From NCBI GenBank assembly GCA_963277665.1, contig OY728122.1, positions 1,548,282,868 through 1,548,346,867 of the forward strand: 64,000 nt of DNA, in the 5' to 3' direction. Of the stretch, positions 39,637-51,355 are shown piece by piece. Position 1 is the stretch's first letter; every line of letters starts with the position of its first letter. Made by a program: the position numbers and the translations under genes. The notes below the pieces were generated by a model that was given only the letters and a program-made list of their open reading frames with translations, had not been told where the DNA came from and searched no databases. Source of the stretch: Viscum album (taxonomy: Eukaryota > Streptophyta > Magnoliopsida > Santalales > Viscaceae).

Positions 39637-39665
39637 CACGTCATGTATCTTCAGTACATGATGTG
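39637..39665 (+). promoter_or_regulatory. Dyad element in U3, LTR 5
   Basis: CACGTCATGTA and TACATGATGTG form 11-bp inverted arms with one mismatch (a C-to-T change at a CpG) around a 7-nt spacer, about 170-200 bp upstream of the TATA box. LTR 6 has the same arrangement. The ACGTCA core resembles binding sites of plant bZIP (TGA-type) factors; that reading is inference. Confidence 0.5.
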
Positions 39666-39835
39666 ACCTTAGTCAAATACTAAAAACAATGTATGGGATT
39701 CTCATAGGATTCAAAAAACACGGCGGAGGAAAAAATAGAAAAGTTCATATTGTGTACCCCAAGTGCACGTCATGCATATGGTGACACATAGAAAAAAATT
39801 AAATGTAGTAGTTATGGGTTATGGATGAGAAGTCC

Positions 39836-39843
39836 TATAAATA
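39836..39843 (+). promoter_or_regulatory. TATA box, LTR 5
   Basis: TATAAATA lies in the context AGTCC.ATAAATACAGACC.CCATC, at the same offset in every LTR and about 950 bp upstream of the primer site. This is a credible retroelement promoter core. Confidence 0.6.
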
Positions 39844-40782
39844 CAGACCACCATCAGCCTTCCCACAGACATGGAGCTGGGAGGACGAAAGGGGATGCTC
39901 GATGATGACCACCTTCATCATTATTTCTTTTATTTTATTTATTCCTTACATTAAAATTTCCCTACTCTCTTGAAAAATCATTATTACTACATACATGGCG
40001 GGGTAGTTCCTTTTAAGTGATTAGAATGATGGGAGGTTGGACATATATTTGTGTTTGAGTTGTTATGCTTGAAATGAATCAAATTCCATCATCATTCTTA
40101 TTCAACATTCAATTATTAATTTAGTTTTAATTTCAAAATATGGTTTTGTTAGGTTTTGATTCTATTATTATAAATTTCTTCGGTCGATGCTCAAAAATCC
40201 CTCCACCGATTTCTAATATGTATACGGTGGAACATGATTAGGGTGAGGTGGTGAGTGCTCGAGGGTAGTCAGGACATGTGTATGCTTGCATGTGGAAAAT
40301 TGGTTTATTAAGGAAAAACAATTATAAGTTAGATATTTCTCTAATTAATCAATAAACCTTATAAAAACCTACACACATTAGAAGGAGGATACAAAAATCA
40401 ATGGCTTTAGATATAAAAATTATCATCATTACTATCTAGACAAGGGACAGAAAGGACTCGCTTGGTGAATCTCTCTTTGACCTGTTAAATGAAGGAAGAG
40501 AGATAAATTTCAAAAACCATGATAGCACAACACTAGGTCTAGCCGAACAAAATCCAATAACCATATATATCATATATTAAAAACAATCAATTTAATCTAT
40601 TTATTTCTCTCACAATCTTTAATAGTAATTAAAACCAGTCGTTTTAGAAAAACATACAAAAAGTTACAACCTTGTTTTGTGTGCACTCCTCTTTAGGATA
40701 CTACATAAGATCAATTACTATAAAATACTTATATAATTAAAATATTTTTTTCCCACATCCCATGATAGACATGCATAAAACA

Positions 40783-40800
40783 TGGGTCCGTTTCTGGGAA
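40783..40800 (+). other. Primer-binding site, unit 5
   Basis: TGGGTCCGTTTCTGGGAA matches 13 of 18 bases of the tRNA-Asp-type site and is the clearest of the array together with unit 4. Confidence 0.68.
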
Positions 40801-40918
40801 GGCAGTTCCTGAAAACCATTTTTTTAATATCTATTGAAAGAATCATAGTTGAAAATCAATTTATTTTAATTCGATCAAAAATTTGAAAGTATAAGAACCA
40901 TATTGTGAAAGAAAAACC

Positions 40919-42375
40919 ATACAATAGATTTCAGTGAAAAAAATCTCCCCAATTCAAGTGATACATTGAGTTAACACATTGATATTATAATAATGGCTCT
41001 AATTCACATCCAAAGCCTTGTATGACATCTCTGTACCTCAATGTGTCAATAAAAATAACCATCTTGCAGTCCCTTCCATAGAAAATTATTTTTAACTTTT
41101 AATTAAACTGCTCGAAGTGATTCCTAACTTTTATGGTATTACATTACAACACCCAAATCAGCATATCCATGAATTCACCTATATCATCTCTAGCTTCAAA
41201 CATCAAGGATTCATGTAAGATCATGTGAAGTAGTGTGTATTCCTCATCTCACTAGAGTGAGAAGTGAGGGAATAGTTGTAAAATCTGCAATCGGTGGAGA
41301 TATGTTATTGGAAATATCTGAAAATATGATTCCTACAAGGATTCATCACCACATCAAAGATCACTACAATAAAACGGAAATTTTTTTCATCCATCAATCA
41401 AATGGAGAAAAATTTTACGAATTCTGTGAATGTTTCAAAATTATTTTTTAAAGCTTCCCACTACAGGAAATGAAAGAGGACAAATTCATAGTGTGATTAT
41501 TCTAAGGATTTATTGACAATGATAGGAATCTACTTGATTCCTCATCAAGAGGATACCACATTGACATGTCACATATATATTTACAAGTTCTAACTGAAAT
41601 GAATGAAGAAAATTCACAGAAGTTTGGCACTAGAGGTATGAGAACAATGAAATACCTAAGGTGAGAAAATCTAATTTAGAAGATTAAATTACAATTGAAA
41701 TGGGAGAAATCAACAGGTCAGTGATAAAAATACATTTGAACCAAGTGAAGGATTAGCAAGGGCTGAATCTGGTATGTTAATTATGAACATCTAATTCTCA
41801 TGACATTGATCAATTTCCAGAAGTGAAATAGACATGAATTTGTGTTGTTGCCTATCATCAAAGGCAATACCTATCACAATCCCAACCAGGGTGTGAGTTT
41901 CAATATATTCAATCTAGACCACGTATTTGGCAGCAATATCAAAACCTGATAGCATTCCAACAACCTTATAATAATTCCTTATAACAACAATAAACATTCC
42001 AACAATAACCTTTCCAATGGATGAATATGAGAAACCATCCACAAGTGCATCGAAAATTGAAGATCAAAAGTTGAGTATAATAGTTGATGGAATATAATAT
42101 AAAATGGACATGCCATCTGGAAAATTTGCATGTATTATGGATTCTCTCACAAATAACAGAGGTATGCTCCCATAAAAAATAGTTCCTAATCCAACAGAGA
42201 ATGTAAGTGAAATCACAACCTAATGTGGGAAGGAGCTCACACCGCCTGAACAATGTGAAGATGTTGATTCCAAGATTCCTCTGTACGTTCTTTCAATCCA
42301 ACCTATAGATGAATTCAATAATAAAATAGGAGACAGAATAAGGTTATGAATTGAATGGACATATACAACATGGTG
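40919..42375 (+). pseudogene. Unit 5 gag (decayed, start lost)
   Basis: The family ATG is AAG at 40919-40921. The gag domain is badly broken: the segment near 41265 reads like VREX with a stop for Trp, and a piece at 41233-41451 is open only in a mixed frame. The segment at 42150-42245 corresponds to the conserved C-terminal linker (SNPTENV-like, then GKELT). It is identified mainly by alignment with units 1 and 6. Confidence 0.7.
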
Positions 42376-45300
42376 AAAACTAGAATGGGAGAAAATGTTT
42401 ATCACATCACCATTGCCTTCGGTATTTTTCTAGTCAATGAAGGATGAAAAAGAATGACATTAATCTGAAATTCTAGAAACATTCAAAAATGATGAAATTA
42501 ACATCAAAATACTGTATGAAATATGAAAAATCCCTAAAAATGAAATATTTTGGATGTTGTGGTGTACTAAATTATGGAGTCTTGATGTAAATTAAAGATT
42601 CATTTTAGGAAGAAGTGTCTCAGCAATGATCACACCACCTATACTAAAAAAATGTTAGGATATAAGGACATTCTATAATCTCTCTACAATTGGTTCATTA
42701 AATTTTACATATTCACTATGTGATATTATAGCTTCAATAAATTTGATACCTCACCCCTTATTTTTATATTTTCATATCAGATAACAAAAACCAACTCAAG
42801 TGGTGGTACAATTTGCAAACAGATCCACTGTTTTCCCAGAAATTGTTGTTGAAGATTTTCTTGTGGGGGTGAGATTATTAATCATTCCAGTAGACTTTTA
42901 TGTCTTTTCCATGGAGGATAACCGAGAACATGGAAAATATATCATCCTCATTAGGATTCCATTCCTTAAAATAGTAAGTATGATCATCAACATCCATGAT
43001 GAAACACTGGCTATGGACCTTAGAGATAGTATGATACAATTCAACATTATTTATCTGATTAAACATCCTTCCAGAAATCACTCACTTTATGTGATATCCC
43101 ATTATGAATGTATTTATCCAATTCTAAACTCATGTATGCTTCATGAATTCTTATTAGTAGGTGAAAAAATTTCATTCTAATTTTTATATTTCCCAAGAAC
43201 CTGAAAATTCTTCTATCATTTTTGAGGATGAGGTAAAATGACTTTTTGATGATTTATTAAATGAGAGTGAGATTATACCAGAGAATAAAACCTTATATGT
43301 ATAAAAACTAAATGATATATTATCCCTAGAACAACCCCCATTTCTATAACTGAAGTCGTTTTACTTTTATTTGATGTATTCTTACCTAATGGAAGGAGAG
43401 AAATTTCTAGTAATCATTTCCATTAACCTATCCCATTATCATGAACAAACACTGAATGAACTTCTCAAAATGAATGTCAATGATGTAGGATGGTGTTCAG
43501 GTGATATTCCTAGTATAAATCATATGGTATACTCTCATAAGATATTTTTATAATGTGATTCCCAACCACATAGAAAACATCATAGAAGACTCAATCCCAT
43601 AATTATAGAGGTCGTTAAGAATGAGATAGAGAAATTGTTAGAAGCTGACTTCATTTACCAAATCTATAATTCTTAATTGGTCAACCAAATTCATGTAGTC
43701 CCCAAGAAAACATGAATAAAAATATTTAAATATGAAAAAATTTACTGATCTCCCCGAAATTACAAAATAGCTGGAGCGTCTGTATGGATTATAGGAAGCC
43801 AAATCAAGTTACCAGTAAATACCACTTTCCTATTATGTTCCTCAATCAGATGCATGAAAGGTTGGATAGAAATACTCACTACTATTTTTTAGATCAATTT
43901 TTAGTATTTTTTCAAGTACCAATCACTCCAGAATTCCAAGAGAAGACAACATTCACTTGTCATTTTGGAACATTCTCCATCAAATGGATTCCATTCTCAC
44001 TATGCAATGCCCCAGGAACATTTTAATGATGTATGGTGAATATTTTGTCAGACCACATTTAGGACTTCATGGAGGTCTTTCTTGAATATATCATTGATTA
44101 TTTATATTCAATTTTCATTTCTCAGGAAATTTGAAAAATGCTTTAAAAACATGCATTGAAAAGAAACATGTCTTAAATTTTGAAGAATGATATTTCATGA
44201 TTGAAAAAGGAATAGTACTAGGGAAAATAATTTCACAAAAAAATGGATTGAGGTTGAAAAATCCAAAAATTGATTTAATAAATTCCATGCCTTATCCAAT
44301 TTTGTTAAACATGTTCAATCCTATTTAGGGCATGTTGGATTTAACAGAAGAATCATTAGGCATTTCACTATGATCTCTCTCCCTATATCAAGATTACTTT
44401 TAATGGATGCTGACATTAATTTTGATTTTCCATTCAAGGAATCATTTGATGAATTGAAGAAAAATATGATAACACCACTAATAATGTAGCTAGCCAAATG
44501 TTATTTTCCTTTTGAGTAACATTGTGAAGCATCGAACCATGTGGTGGGAGTCACTCTATCACAGTGAATTAAAAGAAAGCCTCATGTCAAGTCCTACACA
44601 TCAAAGACTCTATATTCCACAAAAATAAATTACAAAACCACTAAGAAGGAGTTCCATATAGTCATGTTTTCAATAGATAAATTTGGATCATATCTTATTG
44701 GAACTAATTTGGTTGTCTTTTTTGATCATGAAGCATTTAGATACATAATGAAAATGGTGGATGCTAAACCATGGATAGTGAGATGAATTCTACACATAAA
44801 AGAGTACAATTTCAAATTCAATGATTAGAAGGGGAATTGAAATCTTGTTTCGAGTCATATAAGTCAACTATCTCACACTCTTGTATTAAAAAATCCAAAA
44901 ACCGAACCCACTTAATGATGATATTTTTATAGAACAACTCTACATCGTGAATGGTGAAGTAACTTGGTATGAAAACATTGTTAGATTTTTTGTTACATCT
45001 CTGGTACCCTCTCATCTAAGATCTCAATAAAAAAAAGATAAACTATAAATCAAGATTTTATATTTCGGAAGAACCATTTCTGAAGAAAGTTTGTAATGAT
45101 CAAATCCAAAGAAGATGATTACCATGAAGTGAAATTGAATCAGGGTTCGAATTATGTCATTGATTATCTTGTGGAGGCCACATTGGACCCCAGAGGACTA
45201 CACAAGATGTTTTAGAATATAAAATCTATTAACCACCCATATTCAAGGATACAAATGAATTTTTTAAAACTTTTTAAAGTTAATAATTTTTTGGTAATGT

Positions 45301-46243
45301 CTCCAAATGATATGAAATTCTTAAAAAACCAATAACCTTTTGTGTTGTTTGTATGTATGGGGAATAGATTTCATGGGACTGATCCCAATATCATTTGGAA
45401 ATTCATATATTATTTTTTTATGTTGACTATGTTTCAAAATGGGTGGAAGTGAAAGCAACCATAACATACATTTCCAATGTTATTTTTTATTTTGATTGGT
45501 CTAACATTTTGGATTGGTTTTGAGTGCCATAGGAAATCATTAGCGACCAAGAAATTCATTTATACAACATCAAAATGCATGTACTGCTAAATAATTATGG
45601 GGTAAATCATAGAACATCCACCACATATCATCCCCAAACAAATGGCCAATCAGATTTCTCTAATAGGGAAACCAAATCCATTATGAAGAAGACAGTTAAA
45701 CCAAATAGGAAGGACTTTATCTAATGGTCATATGATACATTATGAGCTTACAGATAATCCTAAAAGACACCTATAAGAATGATCACATATTGATTGATAT
45801 CTGGAAGGAGTTCCCACCTAACTATGGAGTTGGAGCATAGAGCCTACATGACAGTTAGAGGGATGAATCTGGACCTTGAGAAAACCAATAAAAATTAAAG
45901 ATTATAGTTGCAGGATTTTGAGTAAATTAGAAGATAATATTGTTAAAATTAAATTAACTGAAAATAGAGAGCATTTAAAGCCATTGAAATGATGATTCAA
46001 CCAAGAACCTTCAACCTTGAGATCTGGTGTTAATCTAAAAATCCAGAATTACTTTTATTCTAGGTATACATCATTTTATAGGGGAAGGCCCCATTACTAT
46101 TATTAATATATAACCCTTAGGTGTGAGAAAGTTTAAAAGGAAGGAGGTGGAAATATATTCACTAGAAATGGGAAGAGGCTCTAGATGTTTAATGGGATCA
46201 TACCTCAATAACTATTGTAGGAGAATACACTCCATCACCCTGA
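42376..46243 (+). pseudogene. Unit 5 pol (decayed)
   Basis: The protease active site reads DIIAS: Asp is kept (42722-42724) but the Gly is gone. The protease body is open at 42800-43180. RT is open at 43784-44026, with DYRK.NQVT, LDQFLVFFQVPI and FSLCNAPGTF; the catalytic box further on reads FLEY (44078-44089), so both Asp are lost. Integrase is the best of the array at its catalytic sites: WGIDFMG at about 45360 and SDQE.H at about 45545 keep both Asp. HPQTNGQS follows at about 45635. The end is a TGA at 46241-46243 after a SP-like motif. Confidence 0.79.
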
Positions 46244-47477
46244 TTACAAATGAAGTCATACAAGGTTTCATCATTCCATTAAATTTGATTAATTTTAGTA
46301 ACTCCATATTAATGTATTTTAAATTAAAAAATTTCATTACATGCATTGAGGATAATAAATCAATTATTTGTTGGGGTAGAATCTTGCTGTCTAGGTTTTT
46401 TTCAAATTTTTTCTTTTTTAAGACATTCCAACTACATTAAACAAATGTGCTTCCAGGAGGAAACCCATATATCCCCCCATTGTCCACTTTTCCTCTTGCT
46501 CAAATACCAGCATTATTTAATAGTATTACACTATCATTTGTTTTTATTCTTATTTATCTTATACAATAATGATGATTTTGAAAGGATAATAATAATATGT
46601 TTGATCCAATAAAAACCACACTAGATATTCAGAAAGAATGAAATGAAGCTGCATTGGGACTACACGTCATGAAGATTAGGTACACATTATGAATAAGTCA
46701 GGATAGAACCCCCACATCTGAATTTTATGTACCCACTTGAAAGGGGAGTAATAGTTTCTGTTCTATATTATCTAACATTAAACCCCACATTTTATTTATT
46801 TTAGATCATGAATTATAAAAACCATTCCCACACTTGAATTCATGTTTTAAATGACTTATCTTGGAGAAAATATTTTCTTAGGAATAAAGTGATTCCATAT
46901 TTTAGATTTAAATTTTAATAATATTGATTGATTAAAATGAATAACTGGATTATTAGAAGAAATCATGGATATTGAAATGACAACTCATGATTGAAATAAA
47001 ATAGTTGATTCCTGTAAATGAAATTTCTTTATCAACATTCAAGATTTTAATTTTGTTAGTTCTTGTGATGTGATTTGTTATTAATAATTATGCCCATAGT
47101 GATTTTCAAATGTTATATTTCCAATTCCTAAGTGGATTTCGAGAACAAGTACATCCTATTTATCTTTATCATATTTTGTGACTGCCCATGGGACATGTCA
47201 CATGACATAACATGTAATAGAACTTATCAAAGTTATGAATATATATAAAAAAATTTAGAATGTTTGAGTAATGTTTTGAAAATACAATATCCTTTAAGAC
47301 CACCATTACATTAATCCTTCATTATCACATAAATCCATGAATGACCTTTATATAAATGAACCACATTTCATGCCATTTTTATCCATTCCTACCCTACTCA
47401 TGTTTTTATCTAGATATATTAATGTTGATGTGTGGGGGTAAAGGGAGTCATGGTGGAAGTAGTTATTTACATTGTAA
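46244..47477 (+). other. 3' non-coding region (unit 5)
   Basis: There is no coding signal that fits the family. The paired motifs read TACACGTCATGAA and TACACATTATGAA at about 46661 and 46681. Confidence 0.6.
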
Positions 47478-47493
47478 GGAAAATGTGTATGGT
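47478..47493 (+). other. Polypurine tract, LTR 6
   Basis: GGAAAATGTGTATGGT is the most decayed tract of the array, placed by alignment. Confidence 0.45.
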
Positions 47494-48627
47494 TGATTTT
47501 TTTGGGTAATGAGATAGTTCATTTGAATAATTCATTGTACTCAAATTTTATTCCCCGCATGAAAAAAATTAACCGAAAAGAATAAAAAGAATAAAATGGT
47601 GAAAAATGGTTTGATTTGGGAAAACCAAAAATCACTATTTTATATACTGAAAATAATCTGATATTATATTGTTAGTATATATATGTGTGTTTTGATATAA
47701 TAATAACGTTTGATAAAAATGAAAATGTAAAAAAATATTTTCAAGATGGTGAAAAAATCATACATTATGCTTTATTTGATCATGAATTGAAAAGTAATTT
47801 TTGGGATAATGGATGTCGATACATTGATTTGGATAATCTCATTACACTTATATAATTCATATCATGAATTTTAATTAAGATATTATCCACCACCTTGATC
47901 CTAAATTTTTAAAGAATCAAATTTTATCAACCTTATGCCTAATAGTCAATTGAAACATTATTGAAAAGTCGAGATGATTTAATATGTGTTACTCCAAAAC
48001 AAAGTTGATGAAGTAGTTCACCAAGAGGACTATGTATAAGAAGCATGTATTCATGATATGAGCATAACTCTTCTTGAATTGTATCATGAGAGATGTGAGA
48101 AAATATTGAAGTGAGGTAAATAATGACTTTGAATGTTTTATAATAATGAAATGAGGACCCTGAATTAATGAAATGAGATGTTAAATCACTTTTCAATGCG
48201 GAAAATTAAAATACATGAATTGATTAATCCTTTGAAAAATTTGAAACTAAATTGATACTTAATGTGGATATTTGGAAGACTGATTTGACGATGAAAATTT
48301 TTAGATGTTTATTAATTTGAAATATGAATATTGGTAACATTTTATTCTTATGAATTCCATTGAGAGATCTTATATGTGTGGAAAAGCATGGTTTATGTGC
48401 GTGTAGTTTGATAGTGGAAATTTATTTTCATATTTTTTGTATTAATCATGGTAATTAAATGAATAATCCTTCCATTTTTTGAATGATTTGGTTTCTTTTC
48501 ATGTTTTTTGGAAGGAAATGATGAAATTGTGAAAAAGGAGATTAGTGATAATAAATTGCATACCCATGAAAAAAAACTAGTATTTTAAGAGAGTAGTAGA
48601 GAAGGAAATATGATGAAAGAGGGTACT

Positions 48628-48652
48628 CATCATGTACCATCCATACATGATG
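48628..48652 (+). promoter_or_regulatory. Dyad element in U3, LTR 6
   Basis: CATCATGTA and TACATGATG are perfect inverted arms around a 7-nt spacer, at the same position relative to the TATA box as the element in LTR 5. Confidence 0.5.
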
Positions 48653-48825
48653 TGACCAATTTCAATGAGTCAAAACATCGAATGAGATTCATGTAAGATT
48701 CATGGAACATGGTAGAGAAAAACAATGAGATGCACATGTTGTGATCCCCAATTACACATCCTATAAATGGAGATGTATAGAAAATAAATAAATGCAACAG
48801 TCATGTGTTTTGGATGAGAAGGCCT

Positions 48826-48833
48826 ATAAATAC
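48826..48833 (+). promoter_or_regulatory. TATA box, LTR 6
   Basis: TATAAATA after AAGGCC is at the promoter position; the initiator-side sequence CCGACATCCATCAGCC is close to LTR 5. Confidence 0.58.
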
Positions 48834-49765
48834 CGACATCCATCAGCCTTACAATAAAAACGGATCTGGGAGAAATCCAAGGGACGCTCGAGGATGACCA
48901 CCTTCAGCTATATTTCTTTTAGTTGTTTTATTCCTTACATTAAAAATTCAATACTCTCGCAAATCTTATCACATACCGAATTCATGTAGAGGTAGTTTCA
49001 TTTGGATGATCAGGAAGAGGGGAGGATATACTAACATGTGTTATTGAGTTCTTGTTCTTGAAATAAATCAAATTATATCTTCTTCCTTATTCGGGTTTCT
49101 ATTCATTATTCAGTTTTAAATAATGAATGTAGTTTTGTTAGGTTTTTATTCTATTATTATAAATTTCATTGTAAGATGACCGCATACCCCTCCACCAAAT
49201 TCTAATATGAATAATGTGGTACAAGATTAGGGGGGGTGAGTGCTTGATGGTAGTCACCAAAAGTGTATTCTTCCATGTTGAATATTGATTTATTAGGGAA
49301 CATCGATTCTATGATAGGGATAGATCTAATTAATCATGAACCCTTATAAAACCCAGTAAACATTGGAAGGAGTATAGTCTAATATAATGTTTTGTATTGG
49401 AAAAATGTCATCATAACCATCAGGGTAAGGGAGAGAGAGGACATGGCAGACGAGTCTCTTTCTTATTAGTTAAAGGAAGGAAACAAGATAAATTTGAAAA
49501 CCATGATAGCACAAAACTAGTTCTAGATAAACCCAATCTGATCAATACCTATATCATATATTAATACCAATCAATTCATGAAGTTTATTTCTCACATAAT
49601 CATATAAATTAGTTAAAAGCAATCATTTTTGGAAAACCTACAAAAATTGAAAATCTTGTTTTTTGTGCACTCACTTCGAGAGACTACCTACTATCAACTA
49701 CTATACTATACATATGTAATTAAAATATGGTTTTACAATTTCATATGATATGAGTGCATTGAACA

Positions 49766-49783
49766 TCACATCGTTCACAGTGT
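49766..49783 (+). other. Primer-binding site, unit 6
   Basis: TCACATCGTTCACAGTGT matches only 9 of 18 bases of the tRNA-Asp-type site and is placed by its position after the LTR. Confidence 0.4.
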
Positions 49784-49893
49784 GGCAGATCCTTATAAAC
49801 ATTTAATAAAATCAATTTTTAATAACTCATAGGTCAAATAAAAATTTGTTTGAATTCAATCCAAAAATTGATCAAAAAATATCCAAATTGAGA

Positions 49894-51355
49894 ATGAAAA
49901 ATAATCCAATAGATTTTGAAGATATAAATCTCACCCATTTTAATGATACCTTGAGTGAACACATTGAACCTATAATAATTATTGTAAATCAAAAATGAAC
50001 CTTATGTGACATCCACACACCTCAATTTGTTGATCAAAATAAGAAACATGCAGTCCCTATAATATAAAATGATTTTGAACTATGAATTAACATGATCCAA
50101 GTTCTTCCAAAATTTCCTGGTCTTGCAGATGTAGACACAAATCGATATATCCAAGAACTCACCCATGTCATCTCTGGCATCAAACATTGAGGAGCCGTAT
50201 AAGAGAATGTGATGTGGAGGGAATTACCCTTCCCTCTAGAGGGAGTAGTGAAGGAATGGTAGTACAATCTACAACCAGGGTAGATCAGTGAGTGGGAAGA
50301 TATACAAATATGCTTCCTACAACAATTCTCCCCAATATCTATGAGTACTACAACAAAAAAATTATTTATTTTATACATCAATAAACTAGAGAATCCCTTT
50401 ATGAATACTGGGAAAATTTCAAAAATCTATAAGCAAGATTCCAAAAACAAGAAATGGAAGTGGAAGAATTCCATGTGGGTGTCATCCAAGGATGGCATGA
50501 TAATGACAGGAATCTACGAGATGACCCATCGGGTGGAGCCCTCATTGACATGTCACCTGTAGATTTTTGATTTCTAATATCAAATATTTCATAATATTCA
50601 TAGTAGTTTGGAACTCAAGGTACAATCAACCGTGGAATCTATGAGGTGAGAACATCTGATTTTAATGAATTAATTAATAATGAAATGGAATATCTCACCG
50701 GTTTAATGAGATAAATAGTTGGGAACCATGTAAAAGAACAATAAGGACCGAATCAAGTATGTGGTTTGATATCTTCAAATTCTCATTACACTGATCAATG
50801 GCTATAAATGCAGGGGATAGAATGTTTCCATGCATCCTTTTACAAAAAAACACCATCAACAAACCCTACCAGGGAATGGGTTTCAATAGAACAAATCCAT
50901 CCCAACTTTTCAGCAACAATATGACAACCTAATAGCATTCCAACAGCCTTATAAGCATCCATTCCAACAAAAACAAACATTTCAACTACCAGCTTTCCAG
51001 AGAAAGAATTATGAGAAACCCTCCACATGTGCACCGACAACTGGAGATCAACAACTGGAGACTATTTTTTCATGAAAATAAAAATAAATTAGGCAATATA
51101 TTTGATAAATTTATAATAATTATTTATTCTATCACCATGAACAAAGTTTAGATTCCATCACAAATAGTTCCCAATCTAATGGATAATGATAGTGTATAAC
51201 TATTCAGTGATTGAAGGATCTCACACCCCCTGAACAATGTGATGATGATGATTCCATGATACCTCATATACTTATTCCAATGCAACCAAGAGTTGAAGTC
51301 GATAATAAAAAATAAGAATAAACAAGGTTCTAGAAGGAATAGATAGAAACACATA
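49894..51355 (+). pseudogene. Unit 6 gag (decayed)
   Basis: The family ATG is kept at 49894-49896. The gag domain (about 50110-50400) keeps NRYIQELTHVISG and LEGVVKEW, with stops in place of several residues. It shares with unit 2 the variants TGTAGAC, CGATATATC and TACTACAACAAAA, which the other units lack. The C-terminal linker near 51150-51260 is recognisable at the nucleotide level. Confidence 0.72.

Larger units (their letters stand above)
38505..40782 (+). repeat. LTR 5 of the Athila-type array
   Basis: This is a 2278-bp LTR, ending in CA before the primer site. It keeps a good TATA box (39836) and a dyad element at 39637-39665. Confidence 0.74.
47494..49765 (+). repeat. LTR 6 of the Athila-type array
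   Basis: This is a 2272-bp LTR. It keeps a TATA box at 48826 and a perfect 9-bp dyad at 48628-48652. Confidence 0.72.
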
